In this document: piece by piece, positions 1 through 5,184 of the stretch
Layout of the letters: the number at the start of each line of letters is the position of its first letter
How positions within the stretch are numbered: the stretch's first letter is position 1
NCBI GenBank assembly: GCA_946060825.1
Contig: CAMGPO010000103.1
Span: 1-5,253 of the forward strand
DNA length: 5,253 nucleotides
Direction: 5' to 3'
Origin: an uncultured Clostridia bacterium
GTDB taxonomy: Bacteria > Bacillota > Clostridia > Oscillospirales > Oscillospiraceae
Notes under the pieces: model-generated
What the model was told of the DNA's origin: nothing
The model's database searches: none
The model's input: only the letters and a program-made list of their open reading frames with translations
Program-made: the position numbers and the translations under genes

Positions 1-1318
1 TCCGCTTTGCCGCGCCGGAGGAATTTTTGCGCATACACAGAGATTTGAATACGTTACCAACTGTGCGGGGCAGCGAGGAGCTGGCCACGACGCCCAGGAT
101 CAGCAGCGGGATGTTGTTGACCAGGGTGACGCCGGTCAGATAGTCGGTAAAGCCCGCGCCGCCGAAGCCGAACATGCAGCCGAGGGTCAGGCCCAGTCGG
201 CTCAGGTCGGTGCAGTAGAACAGCGTCCAGCCCAGGGCCACAAGGAACAGCGTCAGGATATGGCGGATCACGCCGGGAATCCGTTCCAGGAAATCCCGGC
301 TGGATTTCTCAATGACAAGCAGAACGAAGAAATACATACCCCAGAACACGAAGTTCCAACTCGCGCCGTGCCAGAGGCCGGTCAGGGACCAGACGATGAA
401 CAGGTTCAGCATCTGGTGCTTCCGGTTGCCGCCCAGTGGAATATAGACATAGTCCCGGAAGAAGGAGCTGAGTGAGATGTGCCACCGTCTCCAGAACTCC
501 GTGATGGACTTGGAGATATAGGGCAGGTCGAAGTTCTCCGAATACTTGAAGCCAAAGATGCGGCCAAGGCCGATGGCCATGTCGCTGTAGCCGGAGAAGT
601 CGAAGTAGATCTGCAAAGTATACATGATGACGCCGAGCCAGACGCCGACGGTGGTGGCCTGTCCCAGGTCGCCACCCAGAAGCTTGTCGGCCACGGAGCC
701 GCAGTAGTTGGCGATCAACACCTTTTTGCCAAGGCCCATGGAAAACCGGGTCAGGCCGTAGAACGCGCCCTTGCGGGTGGTCTTGCGGTTGGTGAGCTGG
801 GGCTCAATCTCCGAATAGCGGACGATGGGGCCGGCGATGAGCTGCGGGAACAGGGAGACATAGAGCAGGAAATCCCGGTAGGAGCGCTGCACCTTGACCT
901 CGCCGCGGTAGACGTCGATGGTGTAGGTCATGGTCTGGAAGGTGTAGAAAGAAATGCCGATGGGCAGGGCAATCTCCGGCACCTTGAGGGCCAGACCGGT
1001 GACGCCGTTGATGATCTCCACGATCCAGCCGCTGTACTTGAAGAAGCCCAGCAGCAGCAGGCCTGCGGCGACGCCAACGGCCATCCAGGTCTTCCGGCGG
1101 CTCTTGCTCCGGCTCGCGCCGATCATCAGGCCACAGAAATAGTTCACGAAGGCCGAGAAAAGCATCAGAAGCACGTAGATGGGCTCGCCCCAGGCGTAGA
1201 AAATGATGCTCATGATGACCAGTACATTATTTTTCGCGTTGATCGTGGAGCTGCAGAGGTACAGCACCATGGTCAGCGGTAAGAACAGGAACAGGAATAT
1301 CAGGCTTGAAAAAACCAA
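1..1318 (-). CDS. MBOAT family (AlgI-like) O-acyltransferase, partial (C-terminus off the left edge)
   Basis: Polytopic membrane protein of the MBOAT family, AlgI/PatA branch. These proteins pass acyl (usually acetyl) groups across the membrane to modify extracellular polysaccharide or cell-wall polymer. The 439 visible residues begin with the typical N-terminus VFSSLIFLFLFLPL and contain QLIAGPIVRYSEIEPQL, FDFSGYSDM (about residues 239-247), EFWRRWHISLS with His280 and GLWHGASW with His317. These two histidines match the conserved MBOAT pair, and the second aligns with the usual catalytic His. Many hydrophobic stretches run the whole length, as expected. Family members are about 460-520 residues, so only a short C-terminal tail is missing. 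The TTG start (1316-1318) is chosen because it has GGAG 9 nt upstream, lies 9 nt after an in-frame TGA, and gives the canonical N-terminus. A partner SGNH/DltD/AlgX-like gene often lies downstream and would be outside this window. Acetyl as donor and the polymer substrate are inferred. Confidence 0.93.
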   Translation of the reverse strand, partial: MVFSSLIFLFLFLPLTMVLYLCSSTINAKNNVLVIMSIIFYAWGEPIYVLLMLFSAFVNYFCGLMIGASRSKSRRKTWMAVGVAAGLLLLGFFKYSGWIVEIINGVTGLALKVPEIALPIGISFYTFQTMTYTIDVYRGEVKVQRSYRDFLLYVSLFPQLIAGPIVRYSEIEPQLTNRKTTRKGAFYGLTRFSMGLGKKVLIANYCGSVADKLLGGDLGQATTVGVWLGVIMYTLQIYFDFSGYSDMAIGLGRIFGFKYSENFDLPYISKSITEFWRRWHISLSSFFRDYVYIPLGGNRKHQMLNLFIVWSLTGLWHGASWNFVFWGMYFFVLLVIEKSSRDFLERIPGVIRHILTLFLVALGWTLFYCTDLSRLGLTLGCMFGFGGAGFTDYLTGVTLVNNIPLLILGVVASSSLPRTVGNVFKSLCMRKNSSGAAKR

Positions 1319-1331
1319 CAGCGTTCACTCC
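1316..1331 (-). promoter_or_regulatory. RBS and TTG start of the MBOAT gene
   Basis: Read on the minus strand, GGAG (1331-1328) is followed by 9 nt and then TTG (1318-1316). An in-frame TGA at 1327-1325 rules out a longer protein in this frame. The next in-frame ATG (codon 17) would remove the conserved first transmembrane segment, so TTG is preferred. Confidence 0.8.
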
Positions 1332-1362
1332 ATTTCTATATCTGTATGCCAAAAGACGTTCA

Positions 1363-1391
1363 AGTATAAGCATATCAAATTCCGACATCAA
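1363..1391 (-). promoter_or_regulatory. Promoter of the MBOAT gene
   Basis: On the minus strand, -35 TTGATG (1391-1386) and -10 TATACT (1368-1363) are separated by exactly 17 nt. This matches the housekeeping sigma-A consensus at 4/6 and 5/6. Transcription would begin near 1356, giving a leader of about 38 nt before the TTG start. Two direct ATCAAAT copies (plus-strand 1374-1380 and 1387-1393, 13-bp period) lie over the spacer and -35, so a DNA-binding protein there could block this promoter. Confidence 0.72.
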
Positions 1392-1398
1392 ATGCAAT

Positions 1399-1540
1399 CC
1401 GGTTTTCCAAAAAATCAGCCTGATCCGGAAATGCCCCGGCAGCGGTGTGGGATTCTGCCGCTTGTCCTGTCCATTCTCCTACAGCGCTGCATCCTTTCGG
1501 CATCATTTTGACGCAAATCTGGTTTTCCGTCCGGTTTTCG
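1399..1540 (+). repeat. Three dispersed copies of CYGGTTTTCS in the divergent spacer
   Basis: Three near-identical 10-mers occur in the same orientation: CCGGTTTTCC (1399-1408), CTGGTTTTCC (1519-1528) and CCGGTTTTCG (1531-1540). The first two share upstream context (GCAATC and GCAAATC). The last two form a tandem pair with a 12-bp period. Copy 1 lies just upstream of the MBOAT -35 box, and copies 2 and 3 lie about 50-75 bp upstream of the deoR -35 box. They may be regulatory sites for either promoter; no binding protein is recognised. The rest of 1409-1510 holds the inverted AAATCCCACA-like copy, a short palindrome (ATCAG-C-CTGAT, 1414-1424), and no convincing gene. Confidence 0.45.
1446..1455 (-). 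repeat. Inverted third copy of the AAATCCCACA candidate operator
   Basis: The minus strand reads GAATCCCACA here, matching 9 of 10 bases of the exact repeat at 1596-1605 and 1621-1630. It lies 150 bp from the first deoR-proximal copy and about 55 bp upstream of the MBOAT -35 box. It sits in the loop of a weak 6-bp hairpin (CGGCAG 1437-1442 with CTGCCG 1455-1460). A remote auxiliary operator is possible, but one 9/10 match is modest evidence. Confidence 0.45.
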
Positions 1541-1591
1541 ACTGCTGATGTGTTTTATCCCGTGATATTGCTTTGGATTTTGAAAAATTCG

Positions 1592-1620
1592 TTGCAAATC
1601 CCACAGGACTATGGTACAAT
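1592..1620 (+). promoter_or_regulatory. Promoter of the deoR-family gene
   Basis: -35 TTGCAA (1592-1597) and -10 TACAAT (1615-1620) have the ideal 17-nt spacing. The predicted start is near 1627, leaving about 31 nt of leader before the ATG. The exact repeats AAATCCCACA overlap the end of the -35 element and the predicted transcription start, which is the expected geometry for repression, probably autorepression. Confidence 0.8.
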
Positions 1621-1630
1621 AAATCCCACA
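1596..1630 (+). repeat. Exact direct repeat AAATCCCACA x2, candidate operator bracketing the -10 box
   Basis: AAATCCCACA occurs at 1596-1605 and again at 1621-1630, identical at 10/10 positions with a 25-bp period. The flanking bases differ, so the conserved unit is precisely these ten. Copy 1 begins in the last two bases of the -35 box, and copy 2 starts right after the -10 box and covers the predicted transcription start. DeoR-family regulators are known to use repeated sites and often control their own promoter, so the downstream-encoded protein is the first candidate ligand. That assignment is inference. Confidence 0.6.
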
Positions 1631-1657
1631 TAAAACAAACGGAAAGGAAGTGTCTCC

Positions 1658-2434
1658 ATGCTGGCGATCGAGCGAAAAAATGAAATCCTCGCCAAGCTGC
1701 GGGCAGAACAGCGGGTTCTGGTCAGCGAACTCAGCGCCCACTACGGCGTCACGGAGGAGACCATCCGGCGCGATCTCGACAAGCTGGAAAAGGAGGGCTA
1801 CGCCACCAAGACCTACGGCGGCGCCATCTGGGGCAACAGCACCAAGGCCGACCTCTCCTACACCATCCGGAACAAGACCAATGTGGAGGCCAAGCGGGCC
1901 ATTGCCCTGGAGGCCGCCGCCATCATCGAGGATGGCGACCACATCATGCTCGACGATAGCTCCACCTCCCTCTATATTGCCAAACAGATCAAGGAAAAGA
2001 AGAATCTGACCGTCATCACCAACTCCGTGGAGATCATTGTGGAGCTGGCCTCGGTGGAAGGCTGGACGATTATGTCTACCGGCGGTACCCTGAAGCCGGA
2101 TTCCCTGGCCCTGGTGGGCCATCAGGCTCAGGAAACCCTGCGGAACTACCATGTGGACAAGGCCTTCATCTCCTGCAAGGGCGCCGACCGGAGCAACGGC
2201 GTCACCGATTCCAGCGAAAGCCACTCCCTCAACAAGCAGGCCATGCTACGCTCCGCCCGGCAGACCTTCCTCTGCCTCGACGGCTCCAAGTTCGACAAGA
2301 CCTCCTTCGTTAAAATCACCGACTTCCCGGCTCTTGCTGCTGTGGTGACCAACCGGAAGCCCGACGCCGCATGGCAGAGCTTCTTCCGGGAACTGCAGAT
2401 CCCCTGCTATTCCCCGGTCCGGGACGTCGGCTGA
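1658..2434 (+). CDS. DeoR/GlpR-family transcriptional regulator
   Basis: Cytoplasmic transcription factor of 258 residues, the usual DeoR/GlpR length of about 250-260. The N-terminus is a DeoR-type winged helix: IERKNEILAKL, then LVSELSAHYGVTEETIRRDLDKLEKEG (about 21-47) and the family hinge KTYGGAI (51-57; RTHGGA in many relatives). The C-terminal DeoRC domain, which senses a phosphorylated sugar or similar metabolite, shows LDDSSTSLYIAKQI (98-111), VITNS (119-123), STGGTL, VDKAFISCKGAD and the GVTDSS...NKQAML segment. The start has AAGGAAG 7 nt upstream. It is transcribed alone, divergently from the MBOAT gene, and ends at a strong terminator. No sugar kinase, aldolase or transporter is adjacent, so its regulon cannot be read from a neighbouring catabolic operon. 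The MBOAT gene and itself are the nearest plausible targets. Family assignment is firm; effector and targets are not known. Confidence 0.95.
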   Translation: MLAIERKNEILAKLRAEQRVLVSELSAHYGVTEETIRRDLDKLEKEGYATKTYGGAIWGNSTKADLSYTIRNKTNVEAKRAIALEAAAIIEDGDHIMLDDSSTSLYIAKQIKEKKNLTVITNSVEIIVELASVEGWTIMSTGGTLKPDSLALVGHQAQETLRNYHVDKAFISCKGADRSNGVTDSSESHSLNKQAMLRSARQTFLCLDGSKFDKTSFVKITDFPALAAVVTNRKPDAAWQSFFRELQIPCYSPVRDVG

Positions 2435-2447
2435 GGCAGACAGTTTG

Positions 2448-2487
2448 ACAGCGTGATATGCAGGTTTTGTATATCACGCTGTTTTTT
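2448..2487 (+). terminator. Intrinsic terminator of the deoR-family gene
   Basis: A perfect 12-bp stem, ACAGCGTGATAT (2448-2459) with ATATCACGCTGT (2471-2482), encloses an 11-nt loop and is followed by a run of six T (2482-2487). It begins 13 nt after the deoR stop codon and insulates the sigma-factor operon from it. Confidence 0.93.
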
Positions 2488-2532
2488 CCTGCCCGGCGTC
2501 AGATTCGGGCCGGAACGGGTAGATATTCAGTG

Positions 2533-2551
2533 AAGGGAGGTGCAGAGTATG
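2533..2551 (+). promoter_or_regulatory. RBS that fixes the sigma-factor start at ATG 2549
   Basis: AAGGGAGG (2533-2540) lies 8 nt before ATG (2549-2551), ideal spacing. An in-frame GTG at 2540 would lie inside this ribosome binding site, so it is rejected as the start. Between the preceding terminator and this site only about 45 bp remain. They contain no convincing sigma-A promoter: a TAGATA at 2520-2525 lacks a matching -35 element. Confidence 0.85.
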
Positions 2552-3094
2552 GAAGATCCGGAAATCATTGCGCTGTTCGTTTCGCGGTCGGAGCAGGCGG
2601 TCACGGAGCTGGACAGGAAATACGGAAGCCTGCTGCACCATGTTTCCGGCAACATCCTGCACTCGGACGAGGACGCGGCGGAGTGCGTCAACGACACCTA
2701 TCTCGGCGTCTGGAGCGCCATTCCCCCGGCCAGGCCGAATCCCCTCTGCGCCTTTGTCTGCCGCATCGTGCGGAACCTGTCGCTGAAAAAATACCGGGGG
2801 CAGACGGCGCTAAAGCGCGGCCCCGCCCTGCCGCTGGAGGAGCTGGCAGACTGCATTCCCACGGCTTCGGCGGAGGAAGCGCTCTCCGCCCGGGAGCTGG
2901 GCCGGGCCATCCGGCGCTTTCTGGACGGTCTGGAGCCGGAAAGCCGCGTCCTGTTTCTCCGGCGCTACTGGTTCTCCGACCCGGTGAAGGAGATCGCAGA
3001 ACGGCTCGGCATCAGCGAAAACGCTGTGTCCGCCCGGCTGCGGCGGCTCCGCATCCGTCTTCAACAGTATCTCCAGGAGGAGGGATATCCATGA
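2549..3094 (+). CDS. ECF-type RNA polymerase sigma factor (sigma-70 family)
   Basis: Protein of 181 residues with the two-domain layout of extracytoplasmic-function sigma factors, which redirect RNA polymerase to a small regulon when released from a partner. The sigma-2 region covers about residues 20-85 and includes DEDAAECVNDTYLGVWSAIPP (about 40-60) and the -10-reading helix FVCRIVRNLSLKKYR (69-83). A linker follows, then sigma-4 (about 113-175) with the helix-turn-helix PVKEIAERLGISENAVSARL (145-164) and a basic recognition tail RRLRIRL. The stop codon overlaps the ATG of the next gene (ATGA), so the two are translationally coupled as in many sigma/anti-sigma pairs. No classic ECF promoter is positioned to drive it; a GGAAC at 2511-2515 has no matching -10 element before the RBS. 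The regulon and the inducing signal are unknown. Confidence 0.93.
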   Translation: MEDPEIIALFVSRSEQAVTELDRKYGSLLHHVSGNILHSDEDAAECVNDTYLGVWSAIPPARPNPLCAFVCRIVRNLSLKKYRGQTALKRGPALPLEELADCIPTASAEEALSARELGRAIRRFLDGLEPESRVLFLRRYWFSDPVKEIAERLGISENAVSARLRRLRIRLQQYLQEEGYP

Positions 3095-3966
3095 ATCAAA
3101 CCGAACTTCTGTCCGAAGCCCTCAACGAGGTGAGCGACGAACAGATCGAAGAAGCAGTTCAATACCAAAAGAAACGGCACAGGCCATGGCTCCGCTGGGG
3201 CGGGTTGGCCGCCTGTCTGGCAGTCGCCGCGGCGGCGGCCCTGATCCTGCGCCCGGCCCGGGAACCGGCTCCGGCCGGCGGTGACCCGGCGCCTGGCGGC
3301 ACTTCGCTGCAGGCAGAGGAAGTCCCGGCGCCGGAGGCAGTACAGCCGGCTGTCCAATTCGAGGATCCTCAGCAGGAAACGGAGACAGCCTCCGACGAAC
3401 CGGCATCCCCGGCCTATTCCTCCGGCATCGAATGGGAGGAAGTTTCCGCAGAGGACTATGGCGGCGTGTACGCTGAAGCCTGCCTCGCCTACCTGACACC
3501 GGAGGAGATCTTCGCCATGGACACGGTGATCTTCCGGGGCATTCCCCGGAATGTCCGCTATTTCCGGGTTCGCATCGACGGCATGGACTGCTGGTATCGG
3601 GTCTTTTCCGTGGAAGTGACGGCGTGCTATCGGGGCGATCTCCAGCCCGGCGACATCTACAACCTCCTGTGTGACGGCCCCAGTACCGTCAGCGGCCTGA
3701 TCGACGACCTGGACACTGCCGGCGAGGCCATCTTCATGCCGAAGATCGCCACACCGGAGACCGGCTTCTCCATCCATGGCAGCAGCGACTTCTTCTGCTA
3801 CGCCGATCTCGCGGAGCTGTACCTGGGCGAGGGCATCCGTTTCCTCTTCACCGAGCACGACGGCCGGGTGGACTACGCCCGCGACGTCTACGACATATCC
3901 GCCGCCGATGGCGAGACCGTCACTCTGGACGACGTCGCCGCCTATATCGAATCCATGATCGGCTGA
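3091..3966 (+). CDS. Putative single-pass membrane anti-sigma / sigma-regulatory protein
   Basis: Protein of 291 residues, probably the cognate regulator of the upstream sigma factor. Visible layout: a short, mostly acidic cytosolic segment (1-26) with a basic KKRHR-R end (27-35), one transmembrane helix (about 36-53, GGLAACLAVAAAAALIL), a Pro/Ala/Glu-rich linker (about 54-112), then an extracytoplasmic domain (about 113-291). The N-in orientation fits the basic residues before the helix. The cytosolic part contains no HxxxCxxC zinc anti-sigma motif. The outer domain has cysteines at 131, 167, 179, 194 and 236 and a YRVFSVEVTACYRGDLQPGD stretch suggestive of a beta-rich fold; no enzymatic motif is recognised. 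Start ATG 3091 has AGGAGGAGGG 6 nt upstream and overlaps the sigma stop by 4 nt. The anti-sigma role is inferred from operon position and topology, not from a known domain. Confidence 0.72.
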   Translation: MNQTELLSEALNEVSDEQIEEAVQYQKKRHRPWLRWGGLAACLAVAAAAALILRPAREPAPAGGDPAPGGTSLQAEEVPAPEAVQPAVQFEDPQQETETASDEPASPAYSSGIEWEEVSAEDYGGVYAEACLAYLTPEEIFAMDTVIFRGIPRNVRYFRVRIDGMDCWYRVFSVEVTACYRGDLQPGDIYNLLCDGPSTVSGLIDDLDTAGEAIFMPKIATPETGFSIHGSSDFFCYADLAELYLGEGIRFLFTEHDGRVDYARDVYDISAADGETVTLDDVAAYIESMIG

Positions 3967-4010
3967 AAAACCGGGAGCATCCCTTCGGATGCTCCCGATT
4001 CAATTTTCTT
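3966..4010. terminator. Bidirectional intrinsic terminator between convergent genes
   Basis: An 11-bp perfect stem (3972-3982 with 3987-3997, core GGGAGCATCC / GGATGCTCCC) has a CTTC tetraloop. On the minus strand the stem is followed by GTTTTT (from A3966-3970), a good U-tract for the winged-helix gene. On the plus strand it is followed by GATTCAATTTTCTT, a weaker, interrupted tract for the sigma operon that extends into the convergent gene. The two stop codons lie only 33 bp apart with the hairpin between them. Confidence 0.9.
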
Positions 4011-5043
4011 CAAAGGCTACGCTTTTGAGTTCCGGGAACAGCCGTTGGACCGTCTCCGTGACCGAGGTCCGCTCCGCCGTCGTGAAGCTGCGGAAGCAGG
4101 TCACAAGACCGTGCCGCCCCTGCCGCTTCCACCGCCCGGCGACTGTGCCCTGGAGCAACACCGGCGCATGGACGATGCCCTGCATCGTGAAAATGCCCCG
4201 GAGGAAATCCGGCGGCAGGAAGGGATTCTCGGTCTTTTCATAGCTGAGCATCAACGGGTCAAAGCCCGCCAGCAGCAGGCAGCCCGGAAGCTCCGGCGGA
4301 TTATCCGGCAGCTCCCCCAAATACAGGCAGTCCTGCCCGTCGATTATCAATCGCGACGGGACCAGCGGTTCCAGCAGGGCTGACAGCTCCCGCTGGGGCT
4401 TGCCGAGGAAGTAGGCGAGATCCCGGAGGGTCATGGGACCAAGATGCAGCAAACAGCGGCGCAGGATTTCCCGCAGGGCGTCCTCTCGCTCCATGGGGAC
4501 AAAATCGGGACAGCGGCAGAATTCCTTCCGCTCCTGCGCCCGGTAGGCAATGGCCCTCTGCTCCGCCAACGCCCGCAGGGCGCCGCCCCAGGGGTTGAAC
4601 ACGCTCTGCTCTTCCCGCTCCGTCATGCCGAGGGTGCGGCAGCAGTCCCGCAGCCGTTTCCGATCGCTGTTCCCCGCTTCGATCTGCCGTAGAATCTCCT
4701 CCGCAAACAGCCGCTTCCGCTCCGCCGTGACAAACTCGTCATCTCCCAGACGGTCCACAGACCGCAGAAAGTGGTTCCTGCCCCGATAGAGGAACAGGGG
4801 CAGATCCGCTTCGGCGATCACATGGATGGTGCCGCGCAGCGTCCATGTCTTGACGAGGCCCTCTCCCCAGTTCTCCGGAAGGCTGCCGCAGCGGATTCGC
4901 AGGCCATGGTGCACGTTCTTCATGTATTGGGCCTGAAGGCCGCAGAGGCTTCGGACGACGGCATCCCGCTCTCCCGACACGGTCAGGTACTGTCTTGCCA
5001 GCAGGATCGCCCGCCGCTCCTTTTCTCCTGTCTCCCGGTTCAT
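4000..5043 (-). CDS. Winged-helix HTH_42 (PF06224) protein, candidate AlkZ-like DNA glycosylase
   Basis: Soluble protein of 347 residues matching the winged-helix HTH_42 superfamily, which includes the DNA glycosylases AlkZ and E. coli AlkX/YcaQ that remove bulky alkylated bases and unhook crosslinks. Family landmarks in order are GLQAQYMKNVHHGLRIR (35-51), TWTLRGTIHVI (66-76), LGPMTLRDLAYFLG in a central winged helix, LLAGFDPLMLSYEK (about 257-270) and GTVAGRWKR (299-307). Gln37-Ala-Gln39 corresponds to the QxQ motif that carries activity in AlkZ; YcaQ-type enzymes have QxD. ATG 5043 is chosen because AAGGGGG lies 7 nt upstream. A longer reading frame from TTG 5097 would place its start within the promoter -35 box and would lack an RBS. 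It is transcribed alone and ends at a shared terminator. Superfamily is well supported; glycosylase activity is inferred, since many HTH_42 members are uncharacterised. Confidence 0.85.
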   Translation of the reverse strand: MNRETGEKERRAILLARQYLTVSGERDAVVRSLCGLQAQYMKNVHHGLRIRCGSLPENWGEGLVKTWTLRGTIHVIAEADLPLFLYRGRNHFLRSVDRLGDDEFVTAERKRLFAEEILRQIEAGNSDRKRLRDCCRTLGMTEREEQSVFNPWGGALRALAEQRAIAYRAQERKEFCRCPDFVPMEREDALREILRRCLLHLGPMTLRDLAYFLGKPQRELSALLEPLVPSRLIIDGQDCLYLGELPDNPPELPGCLLLAGFDPLMLSYEKTENPFLPPDFLRGIFTMQGIVHAPVLLQGTVAGRWKRQGRHGLVTCFRSFTTAERTSVTETVQRLFPELKSVAFEEN

Positions 5044-5068
5044 CCTTCCGCCCCCTTCTATCGGGTTT

Positions 5069-5097
5069 ATTTTACCACGTTTCTTCTCCCCGGGCAA
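5069..5097 (-). promoter_or_regulatory. Promoter of the HTH_42 gene (extended -10)
   Basis: On the minus strand, -35 TTGCCC (5097-5092), a 17-nt spacer and -10 TAAAAT (5074-5069) are preceded by TGG, an extended -10 (TGn). The weak -35 (3/6) is typical of extended -10 promoters. Transcription would start near 5062, giving a leader of about 19 nt that contains just the RBS before ATG 5043. Confidence 0.7.
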
Positions 5098-5125
5098 GCG
5101 TCTCCCTGTTCGCTGTAAAGGAGGA

Positions 5126-5155
5126 TTGCGCCAGGGTGCGAAGGTGTGCTATACT
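5126..5155 (+). promoter_or_regulatory. Promoter of the TetM-like GTPase gene (extended -10)
   Basis: -35-like TTGCGC (5126-5131), an 18-nt spacer and -10 TATACT (5150-5155) are preceded by TGC, an extended -10 element. The predicted start is near 5162, leaving about 23 nt of leader, which is enough for an AAGGA RBS but not for an attenuator. Confidence 0.65.
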
Positions 5156-5184
5156 GGACAAAAGCCAAAAAAGGACATCATGCT

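Noticed and set aside
479..1282. Plus-strand open frame of 267 codons
   Set aside because: It lies antisense to the MBOAT gene, is rich in Ala/Gly/His/Asp/Gln with no family features, and has no RBS. It is open because of the GC-rich third codon position of the real gene.
1437..1460. CGGCAG/CTGCCG hairpin in the divergent spacer as a terminator
   Set aside because: The 6-bp stem has a 12-nt loop and no T-tract on either strand, and there is no upstream gene to terminate.
1415..2224. Minus-strand open frame of 269 codons
   Set aside because: It is antisense to the deoR-family gene and its promoter, and its low-complexity Gly/Val/Asp content has no recognisable domain.
2511..2515. GGAAC as an ECF-type -35 for sigma autoregulation
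   Set aside because: No CGT-type -10 lies at the right distance, and the implied transcription start would fall within or after the ribosome binding site.
2458..3090. Long plus-strand frame entering the anti-sigma gene from upstream (502 codons from 2458)
   Set aside because: It starts inside the deoR terminator, runs out of frame through the sigma-factor gene, and is meaningful only from ATG 3091, which has its own strong RBS.
3061..3858. Minus-strand open frame of 265 codons
   Set aside because: It is an antisense shadow of the sigma partner gene, with no RBS and no family resemblance.
5044..5097. 18-residue N-terminal extension of the HTH_42 protein from TTG 5097
   Set aside because: The TTG coincides with the -35 box and the extension spans the -10 box. 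ATG 5043 has a well-placed AAGGGGG, and the extension resembles no family sequence.
4444..5118. Plus-strand frames of 79-115 codons opposite the HTH_42 gene
   Set aside because: They overlap each other and are antisense to a well-supported coding gene; none has a proper RBS or domain.
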